From an uncultured Cytophagales bacterium (GTDB lineage Bacteria > Bacteroidota > Bacteroidia > Cytophagales > UBA9547), in NCBI GenBank assembly GCA_945957555.1, contig CAMFLX010000003.1, forward strand, positions 1 through 64,000: a stretch of 64,000 bases of DNA. Reading direction: 5' to 3'. Made by a program: the position numbers and the translations under genes. Position 1 is the first letter of the stretch. Each line of letters opens with the position of its first letter. Under the pieces are notes generated by a model. That model had not been told where the DNA came from, made no database searches, and saw only the letters and a program-made list of their open reading frames with translations. Shown in pieces: positions 15,792 through 28,100 of this stretch.

Positions 15792-18700
15792 TTAAGAAGG
15801 GTCTTTCCCCTCAAAATATTCTCTGCTATAAAACTTTTTGACCAGCCAGTTTTTAAGAGCTAAAGTCTGTGGTACATACCCATGGATTTCTTTGGCACTG
15901 CGACTTTGGTAATACATATTGTCATCTGTGATGATCGCTGCAAAAGCGCTATTGTTTTCTTGCTCTATAAGATCTGCGAACCCAAAGCTAGGTATTCTTT
16001 TGGTGGTATTGATTTTATCACTGAGACTGCCCTTTTGTAAAGTTGTATCAGCCAAGACTGGTTTATAGTCATTATAGGTTAAATCCCAAGCATATTGTAA
16101 GTATTCTTTAAGAAGCGACGGCCCTTGATTTTTAGAGTTTTCTGTATTAAGCTGTTGTGGTAGTATACTAGCTACTAAATACATTTTTTCTTTGGCCCTA
16201 GTAATAGCCACATTAAGTCTGTTCTCACCACCTTGCATAGCAAGACTGCCAAAACTACTTACCATTTTGCCATCTTCGTTGGGCGCATAGCCTATGGAAA
16301 AAATGATAATGTCCCTCTCGTCTCCTTGAACATTCTCAATGTTTTTGATAAAAAGGCTTTCGGGCAACACATAGTTTGTATTGATTGAGTCCTCCAATAG
16401 AAGCTCTTGAATGAGCTCTTGTTGCTTAAAGTTGAATGTAATGACTCCTATTGACTTTGTAGGTGTTTCCTGAAGGTGTTTTTTGATGAGTCTCATGCAT
16501 TCCACAGCCTCAATATAGTTGCTTTGGTTTTGCCAAGTACCATATACCTTTACATATTCCAAAGCTTTTTGGGTATTGTTATAGTGGATCATGCTGGGGA
16601 TCAATCGTAGTTTTTTATGATAGAATTTCTCATTAGAAAAATGGATCAGTTCATATGAAAGACTTCGGTAATGTTCGCAAAGCATGGTTTGTGGCAAGTA
16701 TCTACAGGCTAAATCTAACAAGGAGTTGGTTTGTTCGTCAATAGTCTCGTCATCATCTTCCCACCGTGCTCGATAGAGGTCGTTGGGTGCCAATTGTTTG
16801 CTGTCTCCAGCGATGAGTATTTGTTTGCCTCTGAAAAGGGTGGGAATAGCCTCTTCTGTGAAACATTGCGATGCTTCGTCGAATATGACCAAGTCAAATA
16901 TTTCTGTATTAGGAAATATGGCACTTACGGTTTCCGGTGAAGCCATCCAACAGGGGACGATTTGTAAGACTTCTTCCGTATGGGCTTCAAATAATTGCCT
17001 TACGGACTTTATTTTCTTCTTTTTTGTAGTTTCATGATGGAGGTCTCGGTAAGTGGTTCTGTTTCCTAGCCTATTATATTCCAAGTCTTTATAGGAGTTT
17101 TCTTTGGTCTTAAGTAAAACGATCTCCTTACTAAGCTCTTGTTTTTTTTGTAAAGCACTTTTAAGCTCTTCTTCTTGTAATTGAATATAGCCAGTAGATA
17201 CAGATTTCAGAATCGGATATTTTTCTTCGATCAATGAAATCCAAGAGAGGTGTACATTATTTTTGAGTTCTTCTATTTGAAGAGTTGCTGTATTTTGAAG
17301 ACTTTGGAGAGCAGTGTATGCTAATACCTGTTCATGAATATCCATTTCATGAGTAAACTTGTCAAATTCACAGAGTTCGTCAAAATACTGGTGGAGTATG
17401 AGTTTGACCTCCTCTAAGTCATGGTATTTTTCTAACTCGCTATTGTTCAGATACCTTCTTAGTTTCGGGAGCTCAGTTTTGAGGATTATTTCTAAATCAA
17501 GAAATGATTTTATTTGTGTCAAAAATGTTTGATGATGTTGCTTGAGCATTGGGGTAAAGAATTCTTTAGGTAGGCTTCTAAACAAGTCAACAACATCTAG
17601 AGTATTATTTTGATCTTCAAACCAATCATTAAGTGTATGCTGGTCGGACAAATTTGAGATTTCTATTTTAAATCCTCCTTTTTTAAGACCATTACTAAGT
17701 TCTATAAGCTCTTTGGTATGCTTTATTTTGCTTTCTAAGACGACGAGTTGGTCTTTTTCAAGTCTTATGTTGTACTTATTAAGAATGCTTGCCAATTCTT
17801 GTTTAGACTTGTATTGGAAATAATAGCGAAGCTTACCGAAGTTTTTTTCCAGTAGTTTTATTGCTGCAGATAACCTATCGTTTTCTAAGTAAAGTTGATC
17901 CTGATTAAACTCTTGTACTATTCCCTTATTTATGAGCTCTTTGACTTTGTGATAAAAATCGTTCAAACGCTCTCTGCGAAGTTTCTTGTCTACATAGTTG
18001 ATAAAAAGATCGAAAATAACTTCTGCGTTAATAGATTGTGCGATGGTTGATAGGGTATCACTATATTTCGCTAAATCTTCGAAAGCAAGAATATTCATTG
18101 GCTGGCCCGTGATAGCTGTGGATACACTATTTACTAGATCATATAGTTTATTCTTTTCGCTGTAAGCATTTAAAATATTGTTCTTATCGCTTCCTTGAAA
18201 CGCATGAAACCTTAGTCTATCCTTGAGTAAAAAACTTTCTTTTTCAAAAGAATGAGCTTTGGGTAACCAATATTTGAGTTTTAATAGCAATTGGTTTAGG
18301 TCATTAAAAGTAATATTTCTGGCGACTTCGATGCCATTGAGGTGATCACATTTTTTTTGAGTATTCAAGTAAAGATATTTGATAGAAACACCAAATAATT
18401 CGTCATCAAAGAGTGCCTGTTTGAGTTGATCAAGCTCATCGCTTATGGAAGTAATGCGTCTTGATATTTGCAGAAAATCTCGTTCAAGGGCTATAGTATT
18501 GTATGAATTGTTTTGATTTTGGCTATGTTCTAAATTTTCTATAAGATGGCTGATTTTTTCATAGAGATTCTTACGATCACTATTATAATCGTGCACAAGT
18601 CCTATATGTTGCTCTATACCAATTGCTTGTAGTCTTTGGTATACCACATCCAGCGCTACTCTTTTATCACAAGTAAGTAGTACTTTTTTGCCATTGGCAA

Positions 18701-19673
18701 GATAGTCTGCGATAACCTGTGCGATGAGTTGCGACTTTCCTGTACCCGGAGGGCCTTGGACCACGATAGATTTGCCTAAGCGTAGCATTTTTATGGCTTC
18801 TTCTTGGCTGGCATCCATAGCCAATGGTGTAAAAAAGCTTTCCTCCTTGTTTTTAAGGCTTTCTATATTCTTTGTATTAAAATAATCTTCCAAGTTTTCA
18901 TAGGTACAGTTCTCTATGATATTTTCATAATCAGAGAACAGATTAGAGCCTGCCTGTGGATAGATGCCCAGCACAGCATAAGGTTGAAGTTTCAAAACAC
19001 CATCCTTCTGATCGTTTTCAAAGTCCGCTTTTTTGTTATTGTGAAAGTGCTTGAGTTGTTCCTCAAAAAGTTCTTGGTTGAAGTTGATTTCTAACTGACT
19101 GTTTTTGAGTATCTCGTAAAGAACGGTAAGAAAGGTTCTTAAGTTTTCAAAATCAAGATCGCCGATCTCCAGTTCTTCCAAAACCTTGTCAAGTTTCGTT
19201 TCGTGATAATAGGCGTAAGCCAACAGGAAACTTTTGTTCAGTTTAATGGGTGTATCGTTATTTGGGACGAGTAGCCAATGGTTTTTTTGCTCTTGAATTT
19301 TTACGGGTATAAATAGTAGAGGGCATCTGATTGCAAAACCATTTTTTAGTTTGCCTTCTACAAATGGGTAGGCAAGGTATAGATCTTCCGTACCTCTTTC
19401 GTTTTGGATAAACTTTGTACGATTGAGTACTTGTCTGACCCGTTTGGAAATGAGATTGTTTTGTTCACTTCTTGGGTCGTCAATAAGGCATAATGGTGCG
19501 GTTTTATTTAGTAGAAGCTTTTCGACAACTTTAATGGAAGGCTCAGAAGTCAAAAAATTAAACTCGTGAATATCCAGATCAGCGTACTTATAAGCTCGAA
19601 GTTGCAGCAAGGATTTATTACCGGCAGTAAGATTCGTAAGCTTGGTTTGATATGTTCTGAGAATGCTTTTCAA
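15792..19673 (-). CDS. Superfamily 1 (Upf1-like) DNA/RNA helicase, DUF4011-type
   Basis: A 1293-residue cytoplasmic ATPase. Walker A is GPPGTGKS at 307-314; Walker B with the DEAS signature is near 931 (DLVIFDEASQC). Motifs V/VI near the C-terminus are NVQGDERDIIIFSIGY and LNVAITRAKEKMYLVA. Between the motor halves lies about 500 residues of predicted helical and coiled-coil insertion. The N-terminal 280 residues resemble DUF4011-type regions of large SF1 helicases. The last 60 residues (IITDDNMYYQSRSAKEIHG) loosely resemble the start of a Vsr/MTES-type nuclease, but no full nuclease core is present. Relatives occur in genome-defence settings; here its neighbours are housekeeping genes, so a repair or RNA role is as likely. 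Confidence 0.85.
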   Translation of the reverse strand: MKSILRTYQTKLTNLTAGNKSLLQLRAYKYADLDIHEFNFLTSEPSIKVVEKLLLNKTAPLCLIDDPRSEQNNLISKRVRQVLNRTKFIQNERGTEDLYLAYPFVEGKLKNGFAIRCPLLFIPVKIQEQKNHWLLVPNNDTPIKLNKSFLLAYAYYHETKLDKVLEELEIGDLDFENLRTFLTVLYEILKNSQLEINFNQELFEEQLKHFHNNKKADFENDQKDGVLKLQPYAVLGIYPQAGSNLFSDYENIIENCTYENLEDYFNTKNIESLKNKEESFFTPLAMDASQEEAIKMLRLGKSIVVQGPPGTGKSQLIAQVIADYLANGKKVLLTCDKRVALDVVYQRLQAIGIEQHIGLVHDYNSDRKNLYEKISHLIENLEHSQNQNNSYNTIALERDFLQISRRITSISDELDQLKQALFDDELFGVSIKYLYLNTQKKCDHLNGIEVARNITFNDLNQLLLKLKYWLPKAHSFEKESFLLKDRLRFHAFQGSDKNNILNAYSEKNKLYDLVNSVSTAITGQPMNILAFEDLAKYSDTLSTIAQSINAEVIFDLFINYVDKKLRRERLNDFYHKVKELINKGIVQEFNQDQLYLENDRLSAAIKLLEKNFGKLRYYFQYKSKQELASILNKYNIRLEKDQLVVLESKIKHTKELIELSNGLKKGGFKIEISNLSDQHTLNDWFEDQNNTLDVVDLFRSLPKEFFTPMLKQHHQTFLTQIKSFLDLEIILKTELPKLRRYLNNSELEKYHDLEEVKLILHQYFDELCEFDKFTHEMDIHEQVLAYTALQSLQNTATLQIEELKNNVHLSWISLIEEKYPILKSVSTGYIQLQEEELKSALQKKQELSKEIVLLKTKENSYKDLEYNRLGNRTTYRDLHHETTKKKKIKSVRQLFEAHTEEVLQIVPCWMASPETVSAIFPNTEIFDLVIFDEASQCFTEEAIPTLFRGKQILIAGDSKQLAPNDLYRARWEDDDETIDEQTNSLLDLACRYLPQTMLCEHYRSLSYELIHFSNEKFYHKKLRLIPSMIHYNNTQKALEYVKVYGTWQNQSNYIEAVECMRLIKKHLQETPTKSIGVITFNFKQQELIQELLLEDSINTNYVLPESLFIKNIENVQGDERDIIIFSIGYAPNEDGKMVSSFGSLAMQGGENRLNVAITRAKEKMYLVASILPQQLNTENSKNQGPSLLKEYLQYAWDLTYNDYKPVLADTTLQKGSLSDKINTTKRIPSFGFADLIEQENNSAFAAIITDDNMYYQSRSAKEIHGYVPQTLALKNWLVKKFYSREYFEGKDPS

Positions 19674-19798
19674 TGGGAAAATTAAACATAAATATACGGG
19701 AAAATTCCGAATCTATGTATTAATAGCTAATAGCCTAGGTAATGTGGCCCCCCTTATTGGGAGATTGTAATGATTTTATGTCGAATCATGAGCTAGTG

Positions 19799-21271
19799 TT
19801 AAAGTTCTTTTCGTAGCCTTGCGACAGGTATATCCATTTGTTCCCTATATTTAGCTACTGTTCTACGTGCAATATTGTAACCTCTATCATTAAGTAGTTT
19901 TTCAAGCTTTTCGTCAGGTAGAGGTTTTGATTTGTCTTCCTTTTCGATCATTTCTTTCAGGATGCTTTTGATCTCTCGACTACTTACATCTTCTCCAGAA
20001 TCGGTGGAGATACCTTCTGAGAAGAAATATTTAAGTGGGTAAATGCCGTGCTCTGTTTGTACTGTTTTGCTATTGGCTACTCTGGAAACTGTAGATATAT
20101 CCATACCAATATCCAAGGCTATATCCTTAAGAATCATAGGTTTGAGTTTTGTCTCTTCTCCTTCCAAGAAAAACTCATACTGATACTGGATGATCGCATT
20201 CATGGTTTTGAGCAAGGTTTGTTGACGTTGTCGTATGGCATCAATAAACCACTTGGCAGAGTCTAACTTTTGTTTTACGAAAGTTACAGCCTCTTTCATC
20301 TGTTTGTCTTTTTTGTCACTTTTATCGTAGGTATCGAACATTTCTTTGTAATGTTCGCTCACTCTAAGTTCAGGAGCGTTTTTAGAGTTGAGTGTAAGCT
20401 CCAGTTTACCATTATTGTTGGTAAGTATGTAATCTGGTATGATATATTGAGAAGCTATACTTCCTGATTCGCCTCCCCCTGGTTTGGGGTTAAGTTTGGT
20501 AATCATTTTGATTACTTCCTTTAGCTCCTCATCTGATATCCCTAGTTTTTTTTGGATTTTGTCATAGTGTTTTTTAGTAAACTCTTCAAATTGATTGTCG
20601 ATGATATCGAGTGCATATACGACCTCTGGGTGGTGTTCCTCATCTATTCTCTTGAGCTGTAGATGAAGGCATTCTTGAAGTGTACGTGCTCCTATACCAG
20701 CAGGATCAAAGTATTGTATTTTGAAAAGAATACTCTCTATTTCCTCTTCGTCTGTTTCTATGTTTTGTGAGAAAGCGAGGTCATTGGCTAAAGAATCCAA
20801 TTCTCTTCTTAAGTAACCATCACTATCTATGGATCCAATGAGCTGTCTGCCGATTACTTCTTCGCGTTCTGAAAGACGCAGAAAACCCAACTGCATTTCA
20901 AGAGAATCAAAAAGTGTATTTTCAAATGATATGGGCATATCACGATCATCATCGTCTGGGTTAGGGCCATCACCTTGCATTTTATAGCCAGACATATCAT
21001 CTTTGAGGTAATCATCAAGATTTACGTCATCATTGCCATAGTCATCACTACTAAAATCCTCATCACCATCTTCTGAACTATCGCTAGAAGATTTGTCAAG
21101 ACTTTCAAAATCATCTCTAACGGTTACATCTTCTAGGGCAGGGTTTACCTCTAGTTCCTCTTCAATACGACCTTCAAGTTCTGCTGAAGTAACTTGTAGT
21201 AGTTTTATGAATTGTATTTGTTGAGGTGAAAGTTTTTGTTGTAGTGCCTGATTTAACGATAGTTTTTGCAT
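19799..21271 (-). CDS. rpoN: RNA polymerase sigma-54 factor
   Basis: Sigma-54, which directs RNA polymerase to -24/-12 promoters and needs an AAA+ activator. From M at 21271 it is 490 residues; the frame extends six codons upstream, but MQKLSLNQALQQKLSPQQIQ is the canonical start. Region I is Gln/Leu-rich and ends NPALEDV. An acidic region II (DDDDRDMPISFEN area) follows, then the core-binding and HTH parts (IALDIGMDISTVSRVANSK). The RpoN box is ARRTVAKYREQMDIPVARLR at the C-terminus. No sigma-54 activator gene lies in the window. Confidence 0.97.
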   Translation of the reverse strand: MQKLSLNQALQQKLSPQQIQFIKLLQVTSAELEGRIEEELEVNPALEDVTVRDDFESLDKSSSDSSEDGDEDFSSDDYGNDDVNLDDYLKDDMSGYKMQGDGPNPDDDDRDMPISFENTLFDSLEMQLGFLRLSEREEVIGRQLIGSIDSDGYLRRELDSLANDLAFSQNIETDEEEIESILFKIQYFDPAGIGARTLQECLHLQLKRIDEEHHPEVVYALDIIDNQFEEFTKKHYDKIQKKLGISDEELKEVIKMITKLNPKPGGGESGSIASQYIIPDYILTNNNGKLELTLNSKNAPELRVSEHYKEMFDTYDKSDKKDKQMKEAVTFVKQKLDSAKWFIDAIRQRQQTLLKTMNAIIQYQYEFFLEGEETKLKPMILKDIALDIGMDISTVSRVANSKTVQTEHGIYPLKYFFSEGISTDSGEDVSSREIKSILKEMIEKEDKSKPLPDEKLEKLLNDRGYNIARRTVAKYREQMDIPVARLRKEL

Positions 21272-21360
21272 GTACTCGATTCTTACCAATCTTGTGCTAA
21301 AGATAAAGAATTATTCTATTAGCTGATTCGTAAATTTATAATTTTAGATTTGTTTATAAA

Positions 21361-21397
21361 CAATAAAGCCCCACATTTTTGTGTAGGGCTTTATTGT
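21361..21397 (-). terminator. Terminator of the 21413-21910 lipoprotein gene
   Basis: AATAAAGCCC and GGGCTTTATT arms flank a T-rich loop with one unpaired base per arm near the loop. It lies 16 bp past the stop codon. A and T tails on both sides suggest bidirectional activity. Confidence 0.8.
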
Positions 21398-21412
21398 TTT
21401 ATGTTTTATTTG

Positions 21413-21910
21413 TTATTTGACGACTCCTAAATCTACTGTAATATCACTGCGCGTAACATCGACAGTTGCTTTTGCTGTTGAGGTGGCAAGCGAAAGATAG
21501 GGAAGTGTTATATTTGTATTGGGTATAGCTTGAGAACTGATCACGACTACACTATTATCTTCTACTAAATAAGTTTCCCCATTAGAGTTGTCTTTGATTT
21601 GAACTTTAACTTCCGTATCGGCAGTCAAAGTTGACTTGGTAGTATATGTGTTTGGAGCAAATGTTGAATTGTTAAACGTAATTGTAATGACCTTATCTCC
21701 AGCTACAACTGTAATGACATTGCCATTGATGTTGAGAGAAGTAGTAGCGATGATCGCCCCATTCACAGTTAGTTTTCCTTCACCCCTTTGAGGAATGGTG
21801 ATAATGTTTGCGGTGTCCACAGGATATACCACTTGTTTGTCTTTCTTAGAGCATGAGGTGCTTATAGAAAGCAAAAGAAAAGTAATATAAAATACGATGA
21901 TGTTTTTCAT
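21413..21910 (-). CDS. Small beta-rich lipoprotein, unknown function
   Basis: A 165-residue protein with a lipobox (SISTSC, acylated Cys20). The mature part is predicted beta-sandwich, rich in Thr, Val and Asn (LNINGNVITVVAGDKVITIT). No known domain recognised. It has its own promoter candidate and terminator, so it is likely monocistronic. Probably sits in the outer membrane or periplasm. Confidence 0.7.
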   Translation of the reverse strand: MKNIIVFYITFLLLSISTSCSKKDKQVVYPVDTANIITIPQRGEGKLTVNGAIIATTSLNINGNVITVVAGDKVITITFNNSTFAPNTYTTKSTLTADTEVKVQIKDNSNGETYLVEDNSVVVISSQAIPNTNITLPYLSLATSTAKATVDVTRSDITVDLGVVK

Positions 21911-21929
21911 TTCATTTCCGTTAATCGTA

Positions 21930-21937
21930 CAAATTTA
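21930..21937 (-). promoter_or_regulatory. Candidate -7 element (TAAATTTG)
   Basis: A match to TAnnTTTG 20 bp upstream of the lipoprotein start at 21910. The -33 position is A+T-rich without a clear TTTG. Confidence 0.4.
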
Positions 21938-22026
21938 CATTAAAAAAATCTAATGGCAAATATTTTTATAATGGCCTTATTTATACATTATTAATATAAA
22001 ATTGTGTTTTTGCAATGAAAACATAT

Positions 22027-22034
22027 TAATTTTG
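22027..22034 (+). promoter_or_regulatory. Candidate -7 element (TAATTTTG) for the giant protein gene
   Basis: A match to TAnnTTTG about 115 bp upstream of the start codon, with a TTG at 22002-22004 in the -33 region (22-bp spacing, slightly long). It would leave a leader of about 105 nt. Confidence 0.4.
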
Positions 22035-22147
22035 CAGTAGTTACTTTTTATAAGGCAACAAGTATATAGGAAGCAGAATGATGTTTTTTGGATCCTTTAT
22101 GGATTTTGATGGCATTAACCAAGCTACAATAACATATGTTAGAAAAA

Positions 22148-25100
22148 ATGAATGTATTTAAGTCAAGATTATTAGGAGTTATTATCACTTCATTATTTAC
22201 GATTACAACTCTAAATGCACAAAAAGAACTAGTGATTTCTGGAGGTAATACCGTATCCAGTTTGGTTTGTGCCAACAGGAAGGTGTATGTGTGGGGAAGT
22301 AATGCCAATGGTCAACTAGGTTTGCCGGGAACAGGTAACATAACCTTGCCTACAGCAATGCCTAATGGTACTTTTGGTGGTAAGGATATCCAGCAAGTAA
22401 ACTCTGGTTCAGGAGCACACTTTGTTGCGTTAGACTGCGATGGGAGCGTTTGGGCTTGGGGTGGAAATGCTGATGGACAGATAGGAAACGGAACAACTGG
22501 AGGTGTAGTAACTACCCCAGTCCAAGTTACAGCGGATCCAGAGATTTTGGCAACAAACAGAAGTGCTACTGGTAAATTGATCAATGCATCAGTAGTTTAT
22601 TCTGGTACATCAAACTCTTTTGCCATCTTAAAAGATGGTCGATTGGTCTCTTGGGGAAAAAACGATAATACAGGAGGAGCTTTTTGTGCTGGCTGTCAAG
22701 CTGGTCAATTGGGTCACGGCACCACAACAAGTACAAATGTTGCCAAGTATGTAAGAATTGACGCCACTACTGTACTGCAAAACGTGATACAAGTATTTGC
22801 TGGAGATAACGTAGCGTATGCGCTTGTGGATCCCGACGGTGATGGGGTAGGTACTGTATATTCTTGGGGTGATGGAAATAATGGAACGTTGGGTAGGAAT
22901 GCTGCCGGTAATGGTAATCCAGCTTCTAATGCACAAATACAAAGTTCTTTTGCAAGGCCTGTTTATTATGCTAATGGGACTCCAATGAACAATATCATTC
23001 AGTTGCAGGCAGGCGATGTATTTGGGATCGCTTTGGATGTTAATAATTATGTTTGGACCTGGGGTAACGGTGGATGGAACAATGCTACAGGAAATACAAC
23101 GATAAACTATACTGGTTCTGACCCAAGAAGAGTTATAGCTGGTACCACAACAGGCGCAAGTAATGATGGCACTTATCTCTTAGCAAAAGCGATAGGCGGT
23201 GGTCAAGGTTATGGGATGGCAGTAACAGTGGATGGCAAACCCGTGGCTTGGGGTGGTACAGGTGGATGTGTTGATGGTGGAATGACAGGCACTGGTACTA
23301 CAACTGCTGGTATTCCTCCTACATATATTCAATATGGTCCAAACCAAGTCCATAATAACGTAACCTTAATCAACAGAGGAGATACTTGGGGCTTTTATGG
23401 AACTGCAAATAATGAATTTTATGCTTGGGGATGTAATACCTATGGTCAATTGGGTGTAGGTAGTACAACGGATCAGACAAGAGCGGTTAAAATAACTCCT
23501 CCGTCAGGTTGTGGTTTAAGGGATCCATTTCCTTTTTTGGATTTAAGTCCAAATGATACAACAGTTTGTCAAGCAGAGTTTACATCTCTTTTGCTGAAGT
23601 CTGGTTTTGTTCCTGCAACTGGCTTGGATAAATCCTATCAAATTACTTGGTATAGAGATGGAACGTTAGTCAAAGGCAACCCAAGCTCAACTATGACCAC
23701 TGAGGCTGGAGTGTCGGTAAATGGCACTTATTTAGCCACTTCGAACGGTAAATATAAAGTTGTTATTAAGTATGTAGGCAATAATGGTGGTTGTGTTGAA
23801 TACCCAATTGTGGAAGATTCACTCGAAATTAAGTATTTTCCTCAAACATTTACGGCACCAACAAATTTAACTTATTGCGGAGATTCTTCTGTTGTTAATG
23901 TTATTTCAACTTCTACATCAAATGGTAAATACACTTGGTATCCAACAAATACCTCAACTACACCTTTAGGATACACGATAGGTAGTGGAACCCAAAAAAT
24001 TAGTGTAGCAACTATAACGGCTACAACAGGAAATCCTAAAACTAAAACCGTATATGTAGAAGAAACTTCTTTTGCAACAGGTGCAGTAATGCCGACCCAG
24101 CCGTGTACGGCTCCTACTGGAACTGAAAATAGCAATTTGAATTCGCGCTATGTTCGAGTAGTTATCTATGAAGATGTGACATTGGATAGTTTGAGTGTCA
24201 TATATTGTAATGCTGATGGCAATAGTCGTGTAGGACAGAACTTCACGTGGCAAGCTTCGGTATTTCAATCGATGGTGAATACAAATGGTGTGATTGTCCC
24301 CAATACTACAGGTCCGGAAACGAATGGTGCTACTATTTCTGTGGCTGGTCTAGCAGGAAATACTTGTAGGCCTACGCCTTTGCGAATCCCTGTTAATATT
24401 GCTTTAAAAGGAAGTCCTACTGGAAGAGTATATTTCATTAGAATAAAACAAGGAACAGATTATAAACTCTTTAACTGTACAGTAAGCTATCCTGTTGCCG
24501 ACAACGTTGCTGGTGAAAAATTGGTTGAATTTACTGGGACCAATGAATTTGGTAATGCTGGTGGGGTGAGCGAATATAAATCTCCTTTTTTTAATTTAAC
24601 CTTTTCAACAGCACAAAGATATTGTAACAGAGTACCCGTGGTTTTAACAGAGCTATGCCCTTGTAACAAACCAAAATCGGTTACCATTTCAGCACCTGCT
24701 ACTACACCTTACACTATATGCGAAGGAAGTGCTCTAACTTTAAAAGGTACTTATGTTGATGGAGGTAAACCGATCGTATCGGGCATTAACTACTTGTGGT
24801 ATAAATTGCCAAATCAGGCAGCGATAGTTGCTGGGGATTATAAGGTCCTACCTGTTGCTGATAAGGTATTTGCTACTACTGTAGCAGCTACTGATTCTGG
24901 TAAGTGGGTGCTTCGTGTTGAGGATGGGACTGCAAAGACAGCATCTTGTTATACTGAAGATACTATACATATTAAAATTGATAAGCCTGTGGTGGCTGGT
25001 GTCATTTCAAAAGATACAACTTTGTGTTATGGTGTGAACGCTCCCGCATTTACTGTTAAAACAGCAACAACAGGAGGTAATGGGAAAACACCTACTTACC

Positions 25101-28100
25101 AATGGTACCAATCGCCAAAAAGTCCTATTAATTTTACCAAGATAACTGGCGCAACTTCTGCCACGTACGATCCTGCGGTTCTTAACGATACAACACTATT
25201 CTATAGAAAAGATAGTTCTGGGGTGTGTAATTCAAAAAATACGAATACTGTTCAAGTAAACATGCTTAAAGAACTCAAAGGTGGTAAAGTAGGTAGAGAC
25301 ACCTCTATCTGTACAGGTTCAGCCCCAGTAGCGTTTAAAGAAGAAGCTGCTGCTACAGGAGGAGATCTTAATTATAAATATCAATGGCAATCTGCTACAG
25401 TTTTGGCTGGACCATATGCTGATATTGCAACAGCGACAGGGAAAACATACTCTTCAGGAAATTTGACTCAAACCACATATTTCAGGCGCATAGTCAGAAC
25501 AACCAAGCCTGTTTGTGCTGATGCATATTCGGATACCATAGTTGTAACTGTGATTTCTAAAAATAATCCTGGTGCCATTGAAAAGGATGATAGTACTTGT
25601 TCTGCAGTGATTCCAAATACAATTACAAACAAGACTTCAGCTACAGGTTCTTCTACCCCTGTATACTCATGGGTATATCAAGAACAAGGTTCAACAGGTT
25701 GGACTCCAGTAAATCCTGCTGTTGCTACGGACTCTTACACCCCCTCTGCTCTTACCAAAACAACTTCATATCGAAGAATAGCAGTAACTGGCGCAGGTAC
25801 ATGTAATAGAGATACGACTACGGCTGTGAAGATCACAGTATATCCTGTGGTGGATGCCGGGACTATAGGAAGAGATACTACGGTATGCTCGGGCAACGTG
25901 CCAAATGCTTTTAAAGTTAGTTCGACTGCTCCAAGTGGAGGAAAAGGGAAATATACTTATGTATGGACTGTGTCTGTAACTCCAACAGGCACTTACTCTG
26001 CAATACCAGGAGCAACAGGCGCTACTTATACGCCTACAGCCCAGACGGTAACGACGACTACGACTGTATATATAAAAAGAGAGGTGAAATCGGGTAATTG
26101 TCCTGTGGTTACAAATACTACCCCTGTTACATATACAGTATTGCCTGTGGTAAGTCCAGGTACAATTGGAAATGATACAAGCATTTGCCAAGGTTCAGCT
26201 CCAAAGAAGCTTAAAGAGTTTACACCTGCTACGGGTGGTAATGGTACTTATAAATACCAATGGAAAATCTCAACTGATGGTGTGAATTTTACGAATATCA
26301 GTGGTGCTCCTGGTACCGCAAAAGAACTGGTAGCCGTAGAAACGATCGATACAGTTACCTACTATAGGAGAGATGTTGTTTCTGGTACTTGTGATACTAT
26401 GCGTTCTAATGTGGTAAAAGTCACTCCAATCAAAGGGTTTTTTGGTGGTAAAGTTTTAGGCGGCAATGAATATTGTTCACAGGTTACAGGTGTTATCATT
26501 AATGATGATGTGGCTAACCCCGCAAAACCACCTATTGGTACAACGCCATCTTATTTCTGGATCTACAAAGTAGGTAATAATGGGGCTTGGCAGCAGATCG
26601 CTGGCCAAACAAGTTTATCCTTGAACATGCCTTCTCTTCAATTGAATGATACTTCATACTTTCAACGTGTTGTGGTCGTAGGACCAGGAAAATGTGATAC
26701 TTCTGGTTCTAACGTAATTACCTTCAATATCTACAAACAAACCGTAGCTGCTGATATAGTTAAAGATACTACAATTTGTTCAGGTAATGATCTTGGGGCT
26801 TTTGGAATTAACCCTATAATGGATACAGAAGGAAACGGTGTTTATACATGGAGATGGCAGTCTTCTACTGATAATGGTGCAAATTGGTCAGGTGATCTTG
26901 CAACCACTTCAACGTTCAATCCTCCCGCATTAACTGCGACAACACTTTACAGGAGGTTGGTAAAGTCAGGTGTATGCGCTGAAGTAGGGGATACTGTAAC
27001 AATTACGGTTAATCCTGCACTTACACCAGGAAGTATTGAAAAAGATCAACTGATATGTGCTAATACCAGTCCTGCAAAGATTACAGAATTGACAGCTTCT
27101 ACAGGTGGAGGTACTACAAATTATACATATAGATGGTATACCTCTGCTGATGGGGTTGCCTTCGATACCATTACTAGTACAAACGTGAAAGAATATTCTC
27201 CTAATGCGTTGGCTGTAGCTACTTGGTTTAAGCGTGAGACGCGTTTTGGAACTTGTGCCCCGGCTTTATCAAACGCGGTTAAGATATCAATACTGCCAGG
27301 CATTGTTCCAGGTGTAATAGGAACAAGCAAAACGATTTGCTATAATAGTTCAGTAGGCACGCTTACTAATACTACTAGTGCATCTGGTGGTAATCCTAGC
27401 GATGTTCCTGTGTACTCATGGTTATATTCCTCGAATAACGGTACCACATGGGACAGTGTGGCGACAAATGCTGTCGATTACGCCCCTGCTGGCAACCTTA
27501 CGACTCCTATGTTATATAAAAGAAAGGTTGTAATTGGTACAAGTCAGTGTAACACAGCATATACTCAGCCAGTCTTGATAAAGGTGTTTGCTCCATTTTC
27601 TGGAGGTAGTATCGATTCTGCTCAAACTATTTGCCAAAATACACAACCCAAGCTTTTGTTTGAAAAGACAGGTGCAAAAGGGGGTGATACAACTTCTGCC
27701 TATACATATGTTTGGGAAAATTCTACAACAGGTATAGGCAATTGGATTCAACTAGCATCGACTAATTCGGCTAATTATCAGCCTCCGGTGCAACAAGATA
27801 CGATTTATTTCAGACGTAAAGTAAGTTCTGCTAATGGTTGTGGAAAAGACAGTTCAAATATCATAAAAATTAATGTGGTTGAAAATGCTCCAGTATCAGT
27901 GACACTGACAAATCCAGTAGCATGTGAATTTGAATCGATTAAATACAAGGCCACGCCAGTAAATGGAGGTGCTACACCAAAGTATCAATGGTTCATTAAT
28001 GGTAGTGTGCAACCAGAGACGGATACAACCTTGGTGAGAACCAATTTGAAAAATGGAGATATTGTAAAAGTATTGCTTACTTCTTCAATTAAGTGTACTG

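Noticed and set aside
19740..19770. Possible terminator after the rpoN gene
   Set aside because: The C-rich and G-rich tracts pair poorly and there is no T tract at a proper distance.
25766..26191. 141-codon minus-strand frame
   Set aside because: Antisense to the Ig-like repeat region of the giant surface protein; Cys/Ser/Tyr-rich composition typical of a shadow frame.
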